DNA from: Rhea pennata
Lineage: Eukaryota > Chordata > Aves > Rheiformes > Rheidae
Length of the DNA stretch: 64,000 nucleotides
Direction: 5' to 3'
Assembly: GCF_028389875.1 (NCBI RefSeq)
Contig: NC_084682.1
Span: forward strand, 5,528,001-5,592,000
In this document: positions 45,901 to 59,892 of the stretch, in pieces
How the letters are laid out: each line of letters starts with the position of its first letter
Position numbering within the stretch: the first letter of the stretch is position 1
Position numbers and translations under genes: made by a program
Notes under the pieces: model-generated
Told to the model about the DNA's origin: nothing
What the model saw: the letters and a program-made list of their open reading frames with translations, nothing else
Database searches by the model: none

Positions 45901-48900
45901 ACGTTCTCTGTTAAATTTCCTCCTTATTTCACTTGCAGTAAGCAGCTTTCCTTACAGAGAGGCATCGTAGTTATGAGAAATCTGTCTTCTCGTCCTCTTT
46001 CCAGAGGCATTGTCAGCATCAGTCCCGAGATACTTGAAGTCTGAATATTCTGCTTTTGCACAATCAAGAGGCATTCAATAAGAAAAGCAAGATGAAAAGA
46101 AGTTTAAGATTTAGGACTGAGATTTTTAGACACTTTTTCAGTGTACAGTTTTGAGTAATCTTAGTAAGGAAGGTCCAAAGCTTCCTTCATAAGTGATGAC
46201 CCAGTACATGTGTGCTTGGGCATCTGTCAAAGTGGATAGCATGGGAGCAAGCAATATACTTAGCAGCCATCAAGTTTCATAGTTTATGTTTCCAGTTGTC
46301 ATCTGGAGGTTCTAGAAGCAAAAGCTAGCTCTCAGTTTTATGGTCATAGATTCTCATTCTTGTACCTGACATCAGGATATATTTTTTTAATTATATGCAT
46401 TCCTGAAGAGTTTCAGGATGGTAGGATGGAACCTTTTCACTGATTTTCTCATGAAAATTATCATAAGGATTATTCAGTGTTAAAATCTGGATTCTACTGG
46501 CTTCTGAATTCAACTTGAAATAAATATCTGGAGACTTTCTGATCTCCTGTGCAAGACTTGTCAGCTCTACTTGTTAAAATGACTACTGCCTGATCTTTTT
46601 CATGAGAAAACATTTTAAAAATCTTTGGGATGCTGTGTGATGTATTACTGAAAGGCAAAGAGCTACATCGTTTTATCCCAGAGGAGATCTAAATGCCTCA
46701 CTCTCTATAGTTAGAAATTTCCACAACATACAGCATGGCAGATATTTAAAATCCTTTATATTATGAAGCATGGTGGCTATGGATATCTGTTTCTTCTGTG
46801 CTGCTGTTTGAGATCTGCAAGACTGCTACCTGTAGCTGGATTTGTACGTCTGCAAAGCCTCGTTCTCCTGGTACAGAGCACGTATCAGTGTGGATGCCCC
46901 ATTCTAGTGGAATTATGTTCTTGTCACTTTTCAGCTAATAGTACCAAGCACTCCTCCAGAAGATTGTCAGTGTGCCGGGATCTCACAGCTGGATGCGTGG
47001 GGCAGTATCACCGGGGCGGGGAGGTAATAGGTTATTTACTCAATTAGTCATTATGTTTTGAATATGTTTTCTCTCATTTGGCAGGAGCTTACTTCTCTGC
47101 TCTTCACTGGAGACTTAAAATATGTGCCCTTGGCTAGAATGCTGGGTATGTGTTTCCTGTGTCTTTCTTCCTTCGAAATGGATTCCTGTTGCTCTTTGGC
47201 AGACCCTGAAGCAGCGATCTGTGGAGATAGTGTATTCGGAGCTAAAGTGACTTTACCTCTTTATTTTCTCTCCTTATTTATGTTTGTATGGGATCAGCTG
47301 ATTCCCACATTATATGTGAAGCATTTGGGGAGTACTTAGACTTTGGATTACAACTGTAGCAACTGTAGGATGCAATCTCTTTCCTTTTTTTCCCCCTTCC
47401 CTAATTGCTTTGATCGGATCAAATAAAAAAGCATTGCTTTCAATTTCTAGCTTTGTAATTTCAAAGACAAATCTCTTGACATGCTCTAGTACTCTGGACC
47501 TGAGTACTTTCTTTTCTTAGTCTGAAGAAGCAGCTGTTTTGCACCTTTGTATCAGTGGTTACAATTTGCATTGGCTTTTATCTGCATCAAAAGACAAACA
47601 GAAGAGAGCAAGACATTGCAGAAATGGGAAGCAAGACTTAAATGGGAAATGAAAATATGTAATCCTTAAGTTCAAGTTAACACATGGAATAGAGAACAAT
47701 TGCTGTATTGGATATTTGTAGCCCATAATTTCAGCAGTGTGACTTTAGATTTTAGGCTTTGAATTAACCACTAAAGGTTGGCTAATCCTGCAGCAGTTTA
47801 ATACCAACATAAAATTTTCTGTGCTGCCAAGTGCCAAGCCTTTCTTCCCAAATGCTTTTTTTTTTTTTTTTTTTTGCTTATATCAACCACCAAAGCAACA
47901 CTAAATTTGAGAAATTAGCATTCAAATGCTCCATAAGCTAAACACATGTCCAGACTGAAATACACTGAGATGCTGCTTCCCAGTGTGCTTGTGAGCGCTG
48001 CTCGGTAGCAAGCAGAGGTGCGAAGGCTCCGGCCATGCGGGCTTTGGAGAATTTAGAACTTTGTCCAGTGTCCTGAAAATGCAGTCCTAACTTCAGTTCT
48101 GTTTCTCAGCTAGGTGAGCGTTCTGGTTGCTGTCGTCTGTATCAAAATCAGAATCGTATCTGATGGCATTTTTAATTTTGTGGTATGCGTTAAGTTTTCA
48201 GAGTAGTGCTTTAAGCAAAGCGTGTGTTTCTCTCTGCATTAATAAGTCAGATTCGGCTATTCAGAGGAAGTTGATAAATTACTTTTCATTAAATGTCTGA
48301 GTGCCAAGGGGTTCAGTATATGTTCCAGGAAAAAACACATTAATTACAGTTTCTGTAGAGCATTTATCAATCAAATAGTTAAGAACAGTACTAACGCAGT
48401 TAATTGAAGGCAGAAAAATGTACTTTTTTAATATATTAGGCTTCAGCTGCTAGCTTGGTTACTTTACGATTGGAAAGATGAATTGTCTGAAATTAAAATC
48501 AAGCAATAGTTTGGGGGTTGCCTAAGTGACTACTTTTTGAGTGTACATTTGACCAGAGACTTGTGTAGTGTTTAGAGGTTTTGTGCTGCCTTCTACTGTG
48601 AAATGTAGAGTGGATGTCAAAACTGCTTGCGACTGTTACAGTTCAGGTTATTGGGAGCACAGAACTGGTACAAGTTTGTGCTGAGGTACCATTGGGTATG
48701 CTGCAGAAGCAGTATTTGTTCTTTTTTTTGCCCACACAGCCAGGTTGCTTTTACCATACAAAGGCATGTCTTATTGACTGTAGTACAGTTACAGCTGCAT
48801 CTGTGTTCTGTCCATACAATTTACTTACTGCCATGTTTAAAAAAAGGCAAGGAGGGAGGGGGGAGGATACGCAAAAGCAGACAACAAACTCCTGCTCACC

Positions 48901-51900
48901 TCTTGTCAATAAATTTTATTGTGAAGTAGGAAATCTTTTGTGAATGTAAACTTTTGCTAATGTGCTTTGTAGCTGCTAAAAGAGTTAGGTGAGATTTCTT
49001 GAAAATGTGTTTTACTAGGTCTGCAGACAGAAATCTCTGGCTTTTGTGATGTGCAGAGCTTTTGAAAATGTCTTGCATGCTCGTGTTGGTTTCCCTGTGG
49101 CTATTTTGAACTGTCAGCAGTGAAACTGGCTTGTTTTTAGGCTTCTTGAGAAAACACTGAGAATAGCAGAGACTATTTACAGTAGCTCACAAGTAATGTA
49201 TTTCGTGTTCATTGAGAGGTTAGGAAATGGCCTTTGAGTTTCTTGGAAGATTGATATGAAAAGCAGGTTTGCGTCAGTAGAAGTCAACAGGACACCAGCA
49301 TTTTGTTCTAAAGGTTGGTGGGAAGATGCTATCTGTGAGCATAGTGGGTTCTGGTCCATCTCCTGTATTCCTCAGATGTTTTGTATTTTTTTGCTGGGGA
49401 GTGTTTTGTACTTGTGTTGCAGCGCCTATCTGAGGTTCTTAAAATGCTTTTCATCTTTACAGTAGGCTTCACAGTGTCTCCAAGTGAAGAATCTGGAGCT
49501 TTTAAATAATGATATGCGGATCTAAGAGTTGATGTGTTCAGGGTCTGGCAGGAAGCTGTGGCACTGCGAGGAATTGAACATAGATCTCCAATTTTGTATC
49601 TTAAATAAAAAATCTGCTTTGTAAATAGGTGGGGCCTTAATTCAGTGTTGAATAGCTACATACCAAACAGTCAATTAGCAGTGTAATTATACAGGTCAGA
49701 GTGGTACACATACATAACCAAGAAAAACTGAAATTAATTTCCCAAGTATGGTTGGTTTTCTATATACAAAAAGCACCGTAACACCTGTTCTGATAAGACT
49801 GAGCCACTTTTTCTCTTAATATGAGTTCAGTGTTTTGTTTTGTATGAAGTATAATGCATTCTGCCTAATCTTAATTTTGAAATATTTCTCATTTTCTGTT
49901 GAATCTATTTTTAAAATGGGACTTGAAGCATATTTTTCGCTATCTAGCAAATGTCTGGTTTGTTGTGTGTCTTGTATATAGATAAAATTTGTTCCAAGTT
50001 AGTTCTGAAAAAATACTTAAAAAAAAAAAAAAAACAGCTTGCAAGAAACAAAGGAAGATAGCTTCTTTCTTCCTTGGGAAACTATCATAGTCTGTAATTT
50101 CTAAAGAGATTTTAGAAGGAAAACCTGTCATTCTGTCAGATTCAGCCACAAGGATTTCTGTAAGTCATGATCCAGACTTCAGTTCTGGGCTTTTATAGAA
50201 AGCGTGGAATGAGTGATGATGATGATGGTGATCTGTGTGAAGGAGCCACTAGAGAGGGAAGTATCGTGTATTCTCTTTGCCAGTCGCAGTCACCTGCTTG
50301 CTATACTGCATGAAAAGCTTAATTTTCAGATCTGAGAAGGTCTGTGGTGCAGTGCTGGTGCAGGAGAATTGAGAGAAGAATTTGGGATTTTAGCTGAGTG
50401 TAGTAAGAAAGCATACAGCTCACGCATGTCCTTTGCAGTAATATGAAGTCCTGAATTACAACCTTGGGCTTCTTGGGTAGGAGAGTTGCTCATTAACACT
50501 GATGTAGTGCACATGCTTGCTAATGTTCTTGTGGTTATATTTGAGTTCTCTCTGCTATGGGGAGAGGCTCAGTGTGTATTTTGTTTTCTTATCGCTTAAA
50601 GGCAGAAGGAAGTTCTGTGTGAGGATGGAGAATGTCTCTGTTGGTGGAAATGTGTGGTTCCTCCATTACGGTCTGTGTTAGCAGCATCCTGTAATTTGAT
50701 ACAGTTGGCTATTTTGGCTGTTTCGTATTTGCTTTGGGTGTAAGTTACCTTTGCCAACCTTAATGCCTTCATGTTCACATGAAAACGCACACACGCTTAT
50801 TTGTAAGGAACCATTTCTTATTTCATCATAGCTGCTCTGACATTATAGATGCTGCTCAAGTATATAGGAAGAAAGTGATTTTAGTTTATGCTGAAAATAA
50901 AGGATATTGTTGAGGATGGAATGTTTGTTTTGTTCTTTTCAATATCTTGTTGAAGAAAGTTTTCTTTGTGAATATTACAGTAACTGTTAGAGTCTGTGTT
51001 GCATTTTGTGAACCTGAATATCCTGAACAAGTTATGACTTTGACTATGCTATATTTACCTATCCTGTGATCTTAACTGCTGCAGGTTGTTAGCTATATAT
51101 TCTTTGCTTCCTCTGCTAAAAGACTGTGCAGATTTATGCGCTGTGAAACGTAACTAAGATAATATCCCAGGCTGTCTTTTCATCTCCTTTACCCATCAAT
51201 ATAGTATTGAAAATCCTGGCATTAGAAGTTAATATATGAAAGGAGAAAGAAAATTAATTAAAGGTCAGAGTGCTTTATTATAGTGAAAATCAGAGGCAGG
51301 TAAAAAGTCATTCGGGTCACTTTTGCCTACAAGCAGGCTGATTTTCCTCTTTCTTGACATGCCCACGGTCAAAGTAGTATCTCATCTCTCATAACTGACC
51401 ACTAGCATGGCTGTGTTTCGAGCACAGCCAGAAATACTCCTTTGAAGCTTTGGCCAGCCCTGGCAGTCATTCAGATTTGTCTTTTCTACATCTTTCCTTA
51501 GCCTTAGAAGAGGTCTAGAACACCTGGCAAGACCTACTTACATCCGTGTTGTCTATCAGTTCCTGCCACATTTCAAAATGCAGAGTTAAATCTAAAAATA
51601 GAAAAATAGGCTTAATAAGAGGTGATGGCTTTGAATAAAGTAAAATAAGCCACTGATTTGGGTCATGACGGGAAATTTATATCACTAGTTCTCTCTTCCA
51701 GCTTTCTTGAACTAAGGACTTCTCTGTTATGGGGAAAAAAAAAGAAAAATAAAAGAAATAGGGATAAACGCATGGAATTTCTTTAATATAAATTGTGGTC
51801 TGTTTCTAGTGCTCCCCTTAGCTGCTTCTAGGATTTTGACCTTGTATGTGTTATGCGATCAGCCAAGGTGGTATTGAATGCTCTGCAGTTTTTAATTTAT

Positions 51901-54900
51901 CTTCACAGTGTTCTTCAACGGTAGAAAACTGTCATCCAGTACTATCCTTTAAAGAAGGAGCAACTGTGGCCTCGAGTGATTAAATGTTTTACCCAAGATT
52001 ATGTCAGAAATATGTGGTGAGCCAAATATTTCACTTGATCTCCTTTATCATAGGATAGCTCCTTAATCATGAGACCAGTCTTCTATTATAAATTTGGTCA
52101 GAAAAACTAAAGCTCTGTGAAATGAGTGATGTGCAATTTTTGTCCGTTTCAGAGCAGTTATGTGGCTTCAGTAATGTTTGTAAAGTGCTTTGATATGCTT
52201 TGGTGAAGGGCAGAGTGTTAATAATTCAAATTGGAAGGAAGTTCTAAAGTAGTATGGGGATGACAACCATTTTCTGGTCTGTTAGTTAACAAAAATGCAA
52301 AATATAAATGGACGAATCAGCAGGAATTTAGTTTAACACTCCCTTCCCCCAACCACCTGCATGGGCTGAGTACAAAAAGCAGCTAATTGTCTGCTTTGCA
52401 GTGGAGATGAAAGAAGCTAGTCCTAGAACAGGAAAGGCTATTGAACTTTATGAAGGTGGTAAATTATCAACATTGAAAACCTTTTGAATTAGTATCTCTG
52501 CATACTCGGAAAGTACATTATTTGTTCTGATATTCCCGGTGTTTGGGAGTTCATGAAATAGCATTTTGTGACATGAATATTATGTTTCCGCTTGTGCAAT
52601 TATGAGGTCAGTAAAACTGAAACTTGTTTTTGAAACTCTACACCTTCATCGTGTTTGGTTATTGTTAAAGGGTATCTTTAGTGAGGACAGGCACTGTTAA
52701 TGGCTTTATCTTGGCCTAGCTAACTAGCTGTTTGCAGAATTGCGCAGTGATTTGCAGTGGGCAGACTGTAAGAGCAGCTTCATGTTTGTCCATTTTTCTG
52801 CTAGCAGTTTCATTTGCAAAGTGCAAGCAGGAGCAGGCTTCTTGCCAGCAACAGCTTCATTCAGATTAGGGCTTTAGTTCAATTATGTCCAATTAACTTT
52901 TATTGCAGATAGCAGTGATAATTACTTGCAAGTCAATTTTTTGGCTGTGGTTATCCCAAGGCTAAAGGCTGCGCTTGATGGATTTTAATAACTGAAGTGA
53001 CGTATAGCTTTTCTTCTTCTTTCCTCCTCCCTCCCCCTTCTTTAGGCCTCAATTAGATGAAAGGTCAGAAGCTATGTAAAAACCCATCTTACAATTAAAG
53101 CCAACTGTTCTGCTCTTCAGCAGATGTGTAGTATTATGTTTTAAAAGAAACTATTGGGACTAACCTAAAAAAGACAAGATCATAACCTTGCTGCTACTTT
53201 ATCCAAGGAGTGGGTTTGGGTTTGATGGACCTGATGTTGTGTGTGGTAGTACCTGCATGCTTTGAGCTGAGAGCTACAGCATCGCCTTTTTGTTACTGCA
53301 TTACATTCTGTTCAAAATCACTAACCAAGGGCCTTCAGTGGTAGCCGTTGGGCGTAAGTAGTGTGATATGAACAATATTCTGTTTAAGTACTGTTACTCT
53401 AAAGGTTCTTATTTTTCTTCCTTGTTGAGCATTGGTATCCTGGCTTGGGGAAAAAGAGCAGAGCTATACTACAGCAGGTGCATTGCCTCTCTGAAAGCAG
53501 ACCGTAAATTTAAATTCTCTTTGCCTTCCAGTCCAAACTGTTTAATTTTGTAGCCTGAGTAACATTATAAATGGAGGTCAGACTAAAAGGTGAAATGGTT
53601 TACAAGCAAAATCATAGTTAATTAAACTGCAAGAAACAAAAATTGATTTTGATTGAAACTGTTGCAGAGATCTGCAAAGAGTCTGTCTGAATTCCCAATG
53701 CCAAAAGCTTCTGTACTGGTAGGTGCTGACAATGCACTTACTCGATTCAAAAGGCGACTCTCTATTGTCCAGTGCTCCTATTTATTTACCCCCCCCCAAA
53801 CACTTGATGCTATTGTGATTTATTACCATTTCAGAAGACTCTCTCTCTGCACCTTATTTTGCAGTTTTCCATTTATAAAGCATTAGAAGGATATGATGCC
53901 AGCTGATGATGAACGCAGTGGTGGGTTAGTAATTTTTTATAGGAAACAGTAAGGTTTCTCTCTGGCTTTGCAGCAGTCCTGCGCAAGTGGACGTTTGGGT
54001 AACTGCCCAAGAACAGAGGGTGTTAAATGGCTAGAGAAAGGCAGGAAGCGTGCAAGATCACTCAGTGCTGTGTCAGCCCAGACACTGTCGAGGGAGGCAT
54101 GGCTGACTGAAGAAATTATATTGAACATCAAGGTTGGCAGGGAGTTCAGCAAGTGCGATTGACATGAACAAATTAAAAAAAAATAAAACAAAACTAGATT
54201 TTGGGTTACTTTGGGAGAGGGAAAAGGAATGAGGCTCGTTTGGTCTTGAGCAGCCTGCCAGGGGGTAAATGAGACACTGAATTTCCCTTGGAGCATGAAA
54301 ATTGGCCTGGATTCAATTATGTTTCCTGGCAAGTGCCTATAAACATTTGTACCAAAGAAAGTTTGCTAGTCAGTTTTTGTTTTTGTTTGGAGCATTTATA
54401 TATGCTGAACTTGGAATGTGCAGTGTGTGTTTGGGGTTTGCTATAAATACTGTCAATGATTATGGAATTTCACGTGGCTACCTTGTGAATATTGAGGAGA
54501 AGTGAAGCATATCAGTCAGCCATAAGTACTTAACAACCCTCGCACGGCTTATGGGACCCCAGGGTGCTGGAAACTTGGAATAGTTTAGAGCTTTTCTTTT
54601 GTGTGGGTAGATGCTCCTGCTTCCTCTAGTCCCCAAGCTTTGTGAGCAAGTCTGCAGTTAATCTTGGAATTTCAAACATGCATGTTTACTTTCATGAATC
54701 TAACTTTAGACTTCACCAGCTTGCTTTCGTCTAAACCAGCTCAGTTTCCCATATTTCACTGGCCAGGGATGGTTTGTGGGGAGCGTTTCCTTTGTGTGCT
54801 TACCCCATAAGGCCTCCTGAGAGCTTCAGACACTGCTGTATTTAAGAACTTGGCAATAACTCTGAATGTGTGGCCTGTTTATATAATGATAAAACTTGTG

Positions 54901-57292
54901 TTAGAGTGTTAAAAGTTTCCTAGCTGTTTCGAGTTGCTTTTCTTCTAGGATTTACTCTGGGTTGAAGAAGTCTCCCCTGGTCTGGGGAACATTTGGTCAG
55001 GAAGAGACAATATTAAATCTTGAATATCAGCCAGAAATGATGCATTTTTTTTTAAGAAATTTGTTCAGTACAGACAGACAAGAATCATGATCAGTTTTGC
55101 TGAGACTGATTTTTAGCTGTATAGGGAGAGTTCCCCTATGCAAAGGGTAAAGGTGAGTTTTTCAGTCTTCCCCCTTGACCTGATGACTTTTGGTAGTGAG
55201 AGAACTCCCTCTGAAAATCAGTGCACAATGCACAATGCTACCAAGACCAAAAAAATACACGGAGATGAAGGTAAGGTAGAACGTAACAAATGTAGGGATG
55301 TTGTAAAACCAAACACTGTAAATCCCTGTTATGTTTAACATGTTTTGATTTAATATTAATAAATCTTAGGAGAAAAAAGATCTGTTTCTTTGCCTAAACA
55401 AACTGTTTTGTAGCGAGTCCTGCAGTACCTGTGCTATTAGATTATATCCTACAGTCAGATTGGATTAAAATTGCTTGAACGAGAGGCATTTATTTATTTG
55501 TTCTTATGATTGCTTTTCTCTAGAAAATATATTTTCAACTTTTTGTACTCCAGACAGAGCTCATTACACTGCTTTTGGTGGTATACAGAATCATTTCTAA
55601 AAACAATAAAACTTAATTTGCTAGTCTAGTAGAACAGCAAATTAACCAAGGTTTTACAGCTGCCCTTCATTGCTGTGTGTCCAGGCTTACTGGTCAGCTT
55701 AGTCTCCAGTTTGCAGCTAACTGGTTTAGGAGACGATGTTAGCGAGTCTGGCCAAATGCAAAAAGAACTCAGTTCTTAACTCACCGTGCCAGGTCCCATT
55801 CCCCCCAGGAGCAGGCCTTCCGCGGCTGGAGGGGCTGGCGCGGCAGCCCGGCGGGGAGCTTTGCAGGTGCTGGTGCCCACACAAGTTGCAGCCACGGAGC
55901 CAAGTCTGTTAGTGAGAATTCTTGACATGCCCTGTTCAGTTTATCTCCTGCTCTGGACTAATTAGGAGCAATAAAACGGAGCGCAAGTGAGGATGATGGG
56001 CCGAGCTGCCTTTGTGCCAGGACCCTGAGCTGTTGACCCGAGACAGTGTGTGGAACAACAATCTGAGACAGCCATTAATGCTTACCTTAATCCCAAATAC
56101 AGTTTATGCAGAGGATTTTAGTTCATTTTAAATGTATGCTTTGTCTGAATTGGCTGCACTAGTTCATGCTGAACATCATTCAGGACAGAAAAAAGAAGAA
56201 ATCAGGTGCTGATCTTAAAGGGAATAGTTGTTAATTAATTTCTAACCAGAGCTAATGCACTTACTTGTAAAGATATTTAAAATGTATTTGTTTTCAAAGA
56301 CTGAGATATAGGTTTGGAAAAGCTATACTAATTTCATAGAGAACAAAAATTAGAGCAGGATTTTAATTATAATAAAGAATTCAGTGATAGCATTATGGTC
56401 ATCATTTCTATGTAAGTCTAAATTTCTCTTTTTAATGCTCAGCAATGACCTAGATGGCATCAATTTGATTATTGCAAATCAGGCTAAGAGAATGATTTTT
56501 ATGCTTCCACTTAAAATGATTTTTTTCTAAGTCACATACTTCCCTTAAAATTATTATTGTCACCCCAATCTTTTATGAACCTTTGGCATTGCCTAAAATG
56601 ATTATCTGCCTGCGGGAACAACTCACCTTTATGGTGCTCTCTAAAATATTACCCTTCATATTGGAGATAAAGCAAAATTCTGACTTCTGTAAATATATGT
56701 TTTGACCTTCAAGGAAATACTGCTATCTTATCACAGAAGCCTGGCTATTCTGAGTCGAATGCTTTGACCACTCTTAATCACTTGTTCTCTCCCTTAATGT
56801 GCCATTATCCTGTTTATTGCTGTGTGTGTGGCACTGAGGCTCTCTGTGGCACTTCAGCAAGAGGCTTACTCATAAGAGTCGCAATGTTCAGACTAAAATG
56901 AATGCTAATGACTGAGCAGGTGAGCAAACCCTCTGCATATCTTACTGTAGCAACCACCACTTGTTCAGTCGAAGAGTGCTTTTATTGCCATGCTGTGCTG
57001 CAGAGTTGCTTTTCTCTCTTCTAGGGCTGTACACAAAACAGTCATCAGTTGAGTAGTATTTTAGACACAGTCAGCTCTTCTTGGCCATGCAGTGATGTAA
57101 AGTAATGCAGGATTGGCATCAGAGCTCAGTAGAGTAAAGGCTAGATGCTCAGGTGAATATGATGATGGTGTGATCTGATGATTTTGTGACTACAGTGAAG
57201 GCTCTTAATTTTGTTGGTCTGCTTTTCACTGAGAAGTAGGTCTTGGTTTTGCCAGTCTTCTGAAGTTGATGAAATGAGAAAAAATGGAAAAT

Positions 57293-57345
57293 GCTTTCTC
57301 TCTCTCTCTCTCTCTCTCTCCCCCCCCCCTTTTTTTTTTCCCTTC
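57293..57345 (+). repeat. (TC)n-C(n)-T(n) polypyrimidine tract
   Basis: About 14 TC dinucleotides are followed by a C-run and a T-run, giving some 50 bases of nearly pure pyrimidine inside FAM222B intron 1. Confidence 0.95.
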
Positions 57346-58789
57346 CCTGCTGATTCTGGGTGTTCCTGTTGCTTACTCAGGTAAAGCTCTGGCAATTTAT
57401 TAAAGTGTTTTGTGTCTTCTCCTGATGAAAAGGAGTTGAATTCTTGTTTTGTCTTTTGGATCTTGCTGGGCATAATTTGGAGTAAGAAACTGCTGCCCCC
57501 AGGATGTTTGCAGAGTTTTCACTGAATACTGCTTCTTTATAGTCATGAATAAATCTCAACTATAAAGGGCAAGTAACTTTCTGTTCCTAGAGCAAATCCT
57601 TTAAATTGTGAATGTGTTGAAACATCAGTGTTTGTTTCTGAACACCTCTTAAGAGACTTTGAGAACTCCAGCTCTTACAGACTGTGAAAAGAAAACCCAG
57701 GTTTAGACTTGGAGATTTTACAGCTATGAATCTGGAACTTCTGGCAATGCAAACGATTACTCTCTCTTAGAGATTAAACGAAGAATGTAAAATAATTCTG
57801 TTGGTGGTGCGCATTGTCTGAACTCTGCACTGGGTGGTGAGTTCAGCAGGTTTGATTCTCACTGAATTCTCTGACGAGCTGTTAATTGCAACGAATAGTG
57901 TAAATAAGTCTGGGCTTCCATAATAAACAATTAAGTGGAGAGTTACCAAGCTAGCTTTCAGTGTCCGGAATTATTTTTAATTGCTAGTCACGCTGGCATC
58001 CAACTTGCTTGGTCAACTTTTGACAGCATTTATTCCATGAAGATGCAGACATTTTCATAAATTAATATTTGCACAAGATTTCTTGGTAGCTGATTTTGAT
58101 CAGCCTTTGTGTGTTGAAGTGAGAAGATGCACGTAAACATGGAAGTTAATGAATTGTATATGAGGCGTAATTGCTGTTATATGGGTAAGCTTTAAGTCCT
58201 TGTTACTTGCTGTGTTTGGTGTACATATTCTTTGAACATTCTGACTTGTGACAACAATATAAGGTTAGACTTCAAGTTAAAGGCTTTAAAATCCCTCTGC
58301 AGAGTAATCGGCTTTTGGAGCATTCTGGAATTTGCTGCAGAAATATGATGGCAGTTGTGCTTTCCAGAACAGAGTCTTTACTTTCCTACCCTGGGTGTAA
58401 TTGGCTCTTAAATGTGAAAGACTTCACATCATTTTATGCAATGCTAACCAGTATGATTCTTTTCCAAGTTGCCTCTGCAGGGTTTCTTCAACTCTGGCTT
58501 CTTGTTTCAGTCTCAAGCTTTCTGCTTCACCTGTTACAATCTTTGAAAGCTTCTCCAGTAGTTTTAATTCGGGTTTGTGAAACAATGACTAAAATTAAAC
58601 CAGTCTGTAATTTCTGAAGTCTTCAATCCTTTCTCAGTTTCAGGGACCATAGAAAATCCTGAACTGTTTCTAGTTGTTCCTTTGGCATGTTTGCAAAAGC
58701 ACTCTTTGTATAATCGACATTGATGCTTGCAGAGATCTGGGCAAAGGAGAAGTCTACTGATTTCTCCAACTTGGTTAAGCCACCTTGTT

Positions 58790-58930
58790 TTTCTGAGCTT
58801 TCTAAAGTGCTCATGGCTGGCTGTGTCTTGTGGGTCCCAGGAGCTACAGTAAAGGGGATTTGAGTAGGGAGTTGGACCAGATGAGATCTAGAGGTCTTGT
58901 TCCAACTAAAATTTCTCTGTGATTGCAATC
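58790..58930 (+). mobile_element. CR1 LINE 3' end fragment
   Basis: The core at 58868-58927 contains GGAGTTGGACCAGATGAGAT, CTAGAGGTC, TTCCAAC and TTTCTCTGTGATT, in the order of the CR1 3' terminus (consensus remembered as GTTGGACTAGATGATC, AGAGGTCCCTTCCAACC, ATTCTGTGATT). It is truncated at its 5' end and inserted in the sense direction of FAM222B. Confidence 0.8.
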
Positions 58931-59810
58931 CCAGTGATGTTAGGAGACTTTGAGCCAAAGGTAGCTTTTGTTGCTGGAAACACCTTCCCCCCTTCTCCTC
59001 CCTTGTATTCATAAGCTGTTGATGGGATTTGAGGGTAGCTGTGCAATGTTTGCGTATAAAAATGCACTGGTGCTTCATGCATTTTGAGGTTTAACTTCAT
59101 AAATTCTGAAACTCTGGAGTGCAGGATGGTAGACCCTCTGAAATTTCTTTTAAGTAGAAGCCATGTCTTACAGTTTATCTGAGGGCTGTGCAGATAACTG
59201 AAGGCTGTATAAAATAAAGGAAGTTGTAGCCATTCATCTTTCACACTAATGGACCACAGAAATTACAAGCTGGAGCATGCAGCTTAATCTTGCCACAAGG
59301 CAAAGTGCTGCATACTTTGCCTTCAATTTATGCATGCTATACCTTTTTTATTAAATGTAAAAGAGCAATTGACAGGATTTTTCCAGTGAACCTGCTTTCA
59401 CTATATCTGGTAGATAGCCAGTACATTTCAGTATGTAGTAAAATGATCATTAGTGTTTTCTTTACCATTCATAATAACTGTCTTTGAACTTTGAGGACAG
59501 TTATGGATTATCCTCTGTCTCAGACAGAGAGAAGAGCGAGGAAGTTATGTATTAGTTTTTAAGTGTGTTAATCAATAGATGACCCACTTTGTGAAGTATT
59601 TCCCTTGTTGTTAGGTGATTCAGTGAGGGTAGTATGTAAAGGGCCCAAGGAGTGGTTGTGTATCTTCGCTTGGTCAGGCCTTAATACGCAGATGGCTCTT
59701 TGCCTCTTTCTTTTCTGTGTTCCTCCTTGTATTATAACTTTGAATTGTCTCTCTGTTGTTGCAGTGTGCAGAGGAGTGAATGCCCCATGTTGTGTTAGTG
59801 CCTGTCTGCC

Positions 59811-59892
59811 ATGCTGGCCTGTCTGCCAGGACCAGGTGACCTCTCCTTTCAGCTTCTTTCTTACACGCAGATGAACACTGGACTTCAGAAAT
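59811..59892 (+). CDS. FAM222B: FAM222B, start-codon exon (partial; gene continues beyond window)
   Basis: The exon spans 59765-59892. An acceptor (TTGTTGCAG) precedes 59765, and a donor GTGAGT follows 59892. Translation from ATG 59811 reads MLACLPGPGDLSF, then a stretch ending MNTGLQK, identical to the human FAM222B N terminus as I remember it except for one residue (Tyr for His). It exits in phase 1, where human continues with Trp. FAM222B is a Pro/Gln/His-rich protein of poorly defined, probably nuclear, function. No downstream exon was found up to 64000. An in-frame ambiguity does not arise, because an upstream stop at 59796-59798 closes the other ATG frame before this start. Confidence 0.93.

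Larger units (their letters stand above)
30283..59764 (+). other. FAM222B: FAM222B intron 1 (about 29.5 kb)
   Basis: AT-rich sequence with no recognisable coding exon on either strand. It contains homopolymer runs (T-run near 34935-34953, T-run near 47856-47876, A-run near 50020-50034), a pyrimidine microsatellite at about 57293-57340, a CR1 3' end at about 58790-58930, a GC-rich islet at about 41640-41930, and TAAT-rich stretches near 52.8-53.1 kb and 56.0-56.9 kb. Open frames are all short and without recognisable motifs. Confidence 0.6.
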
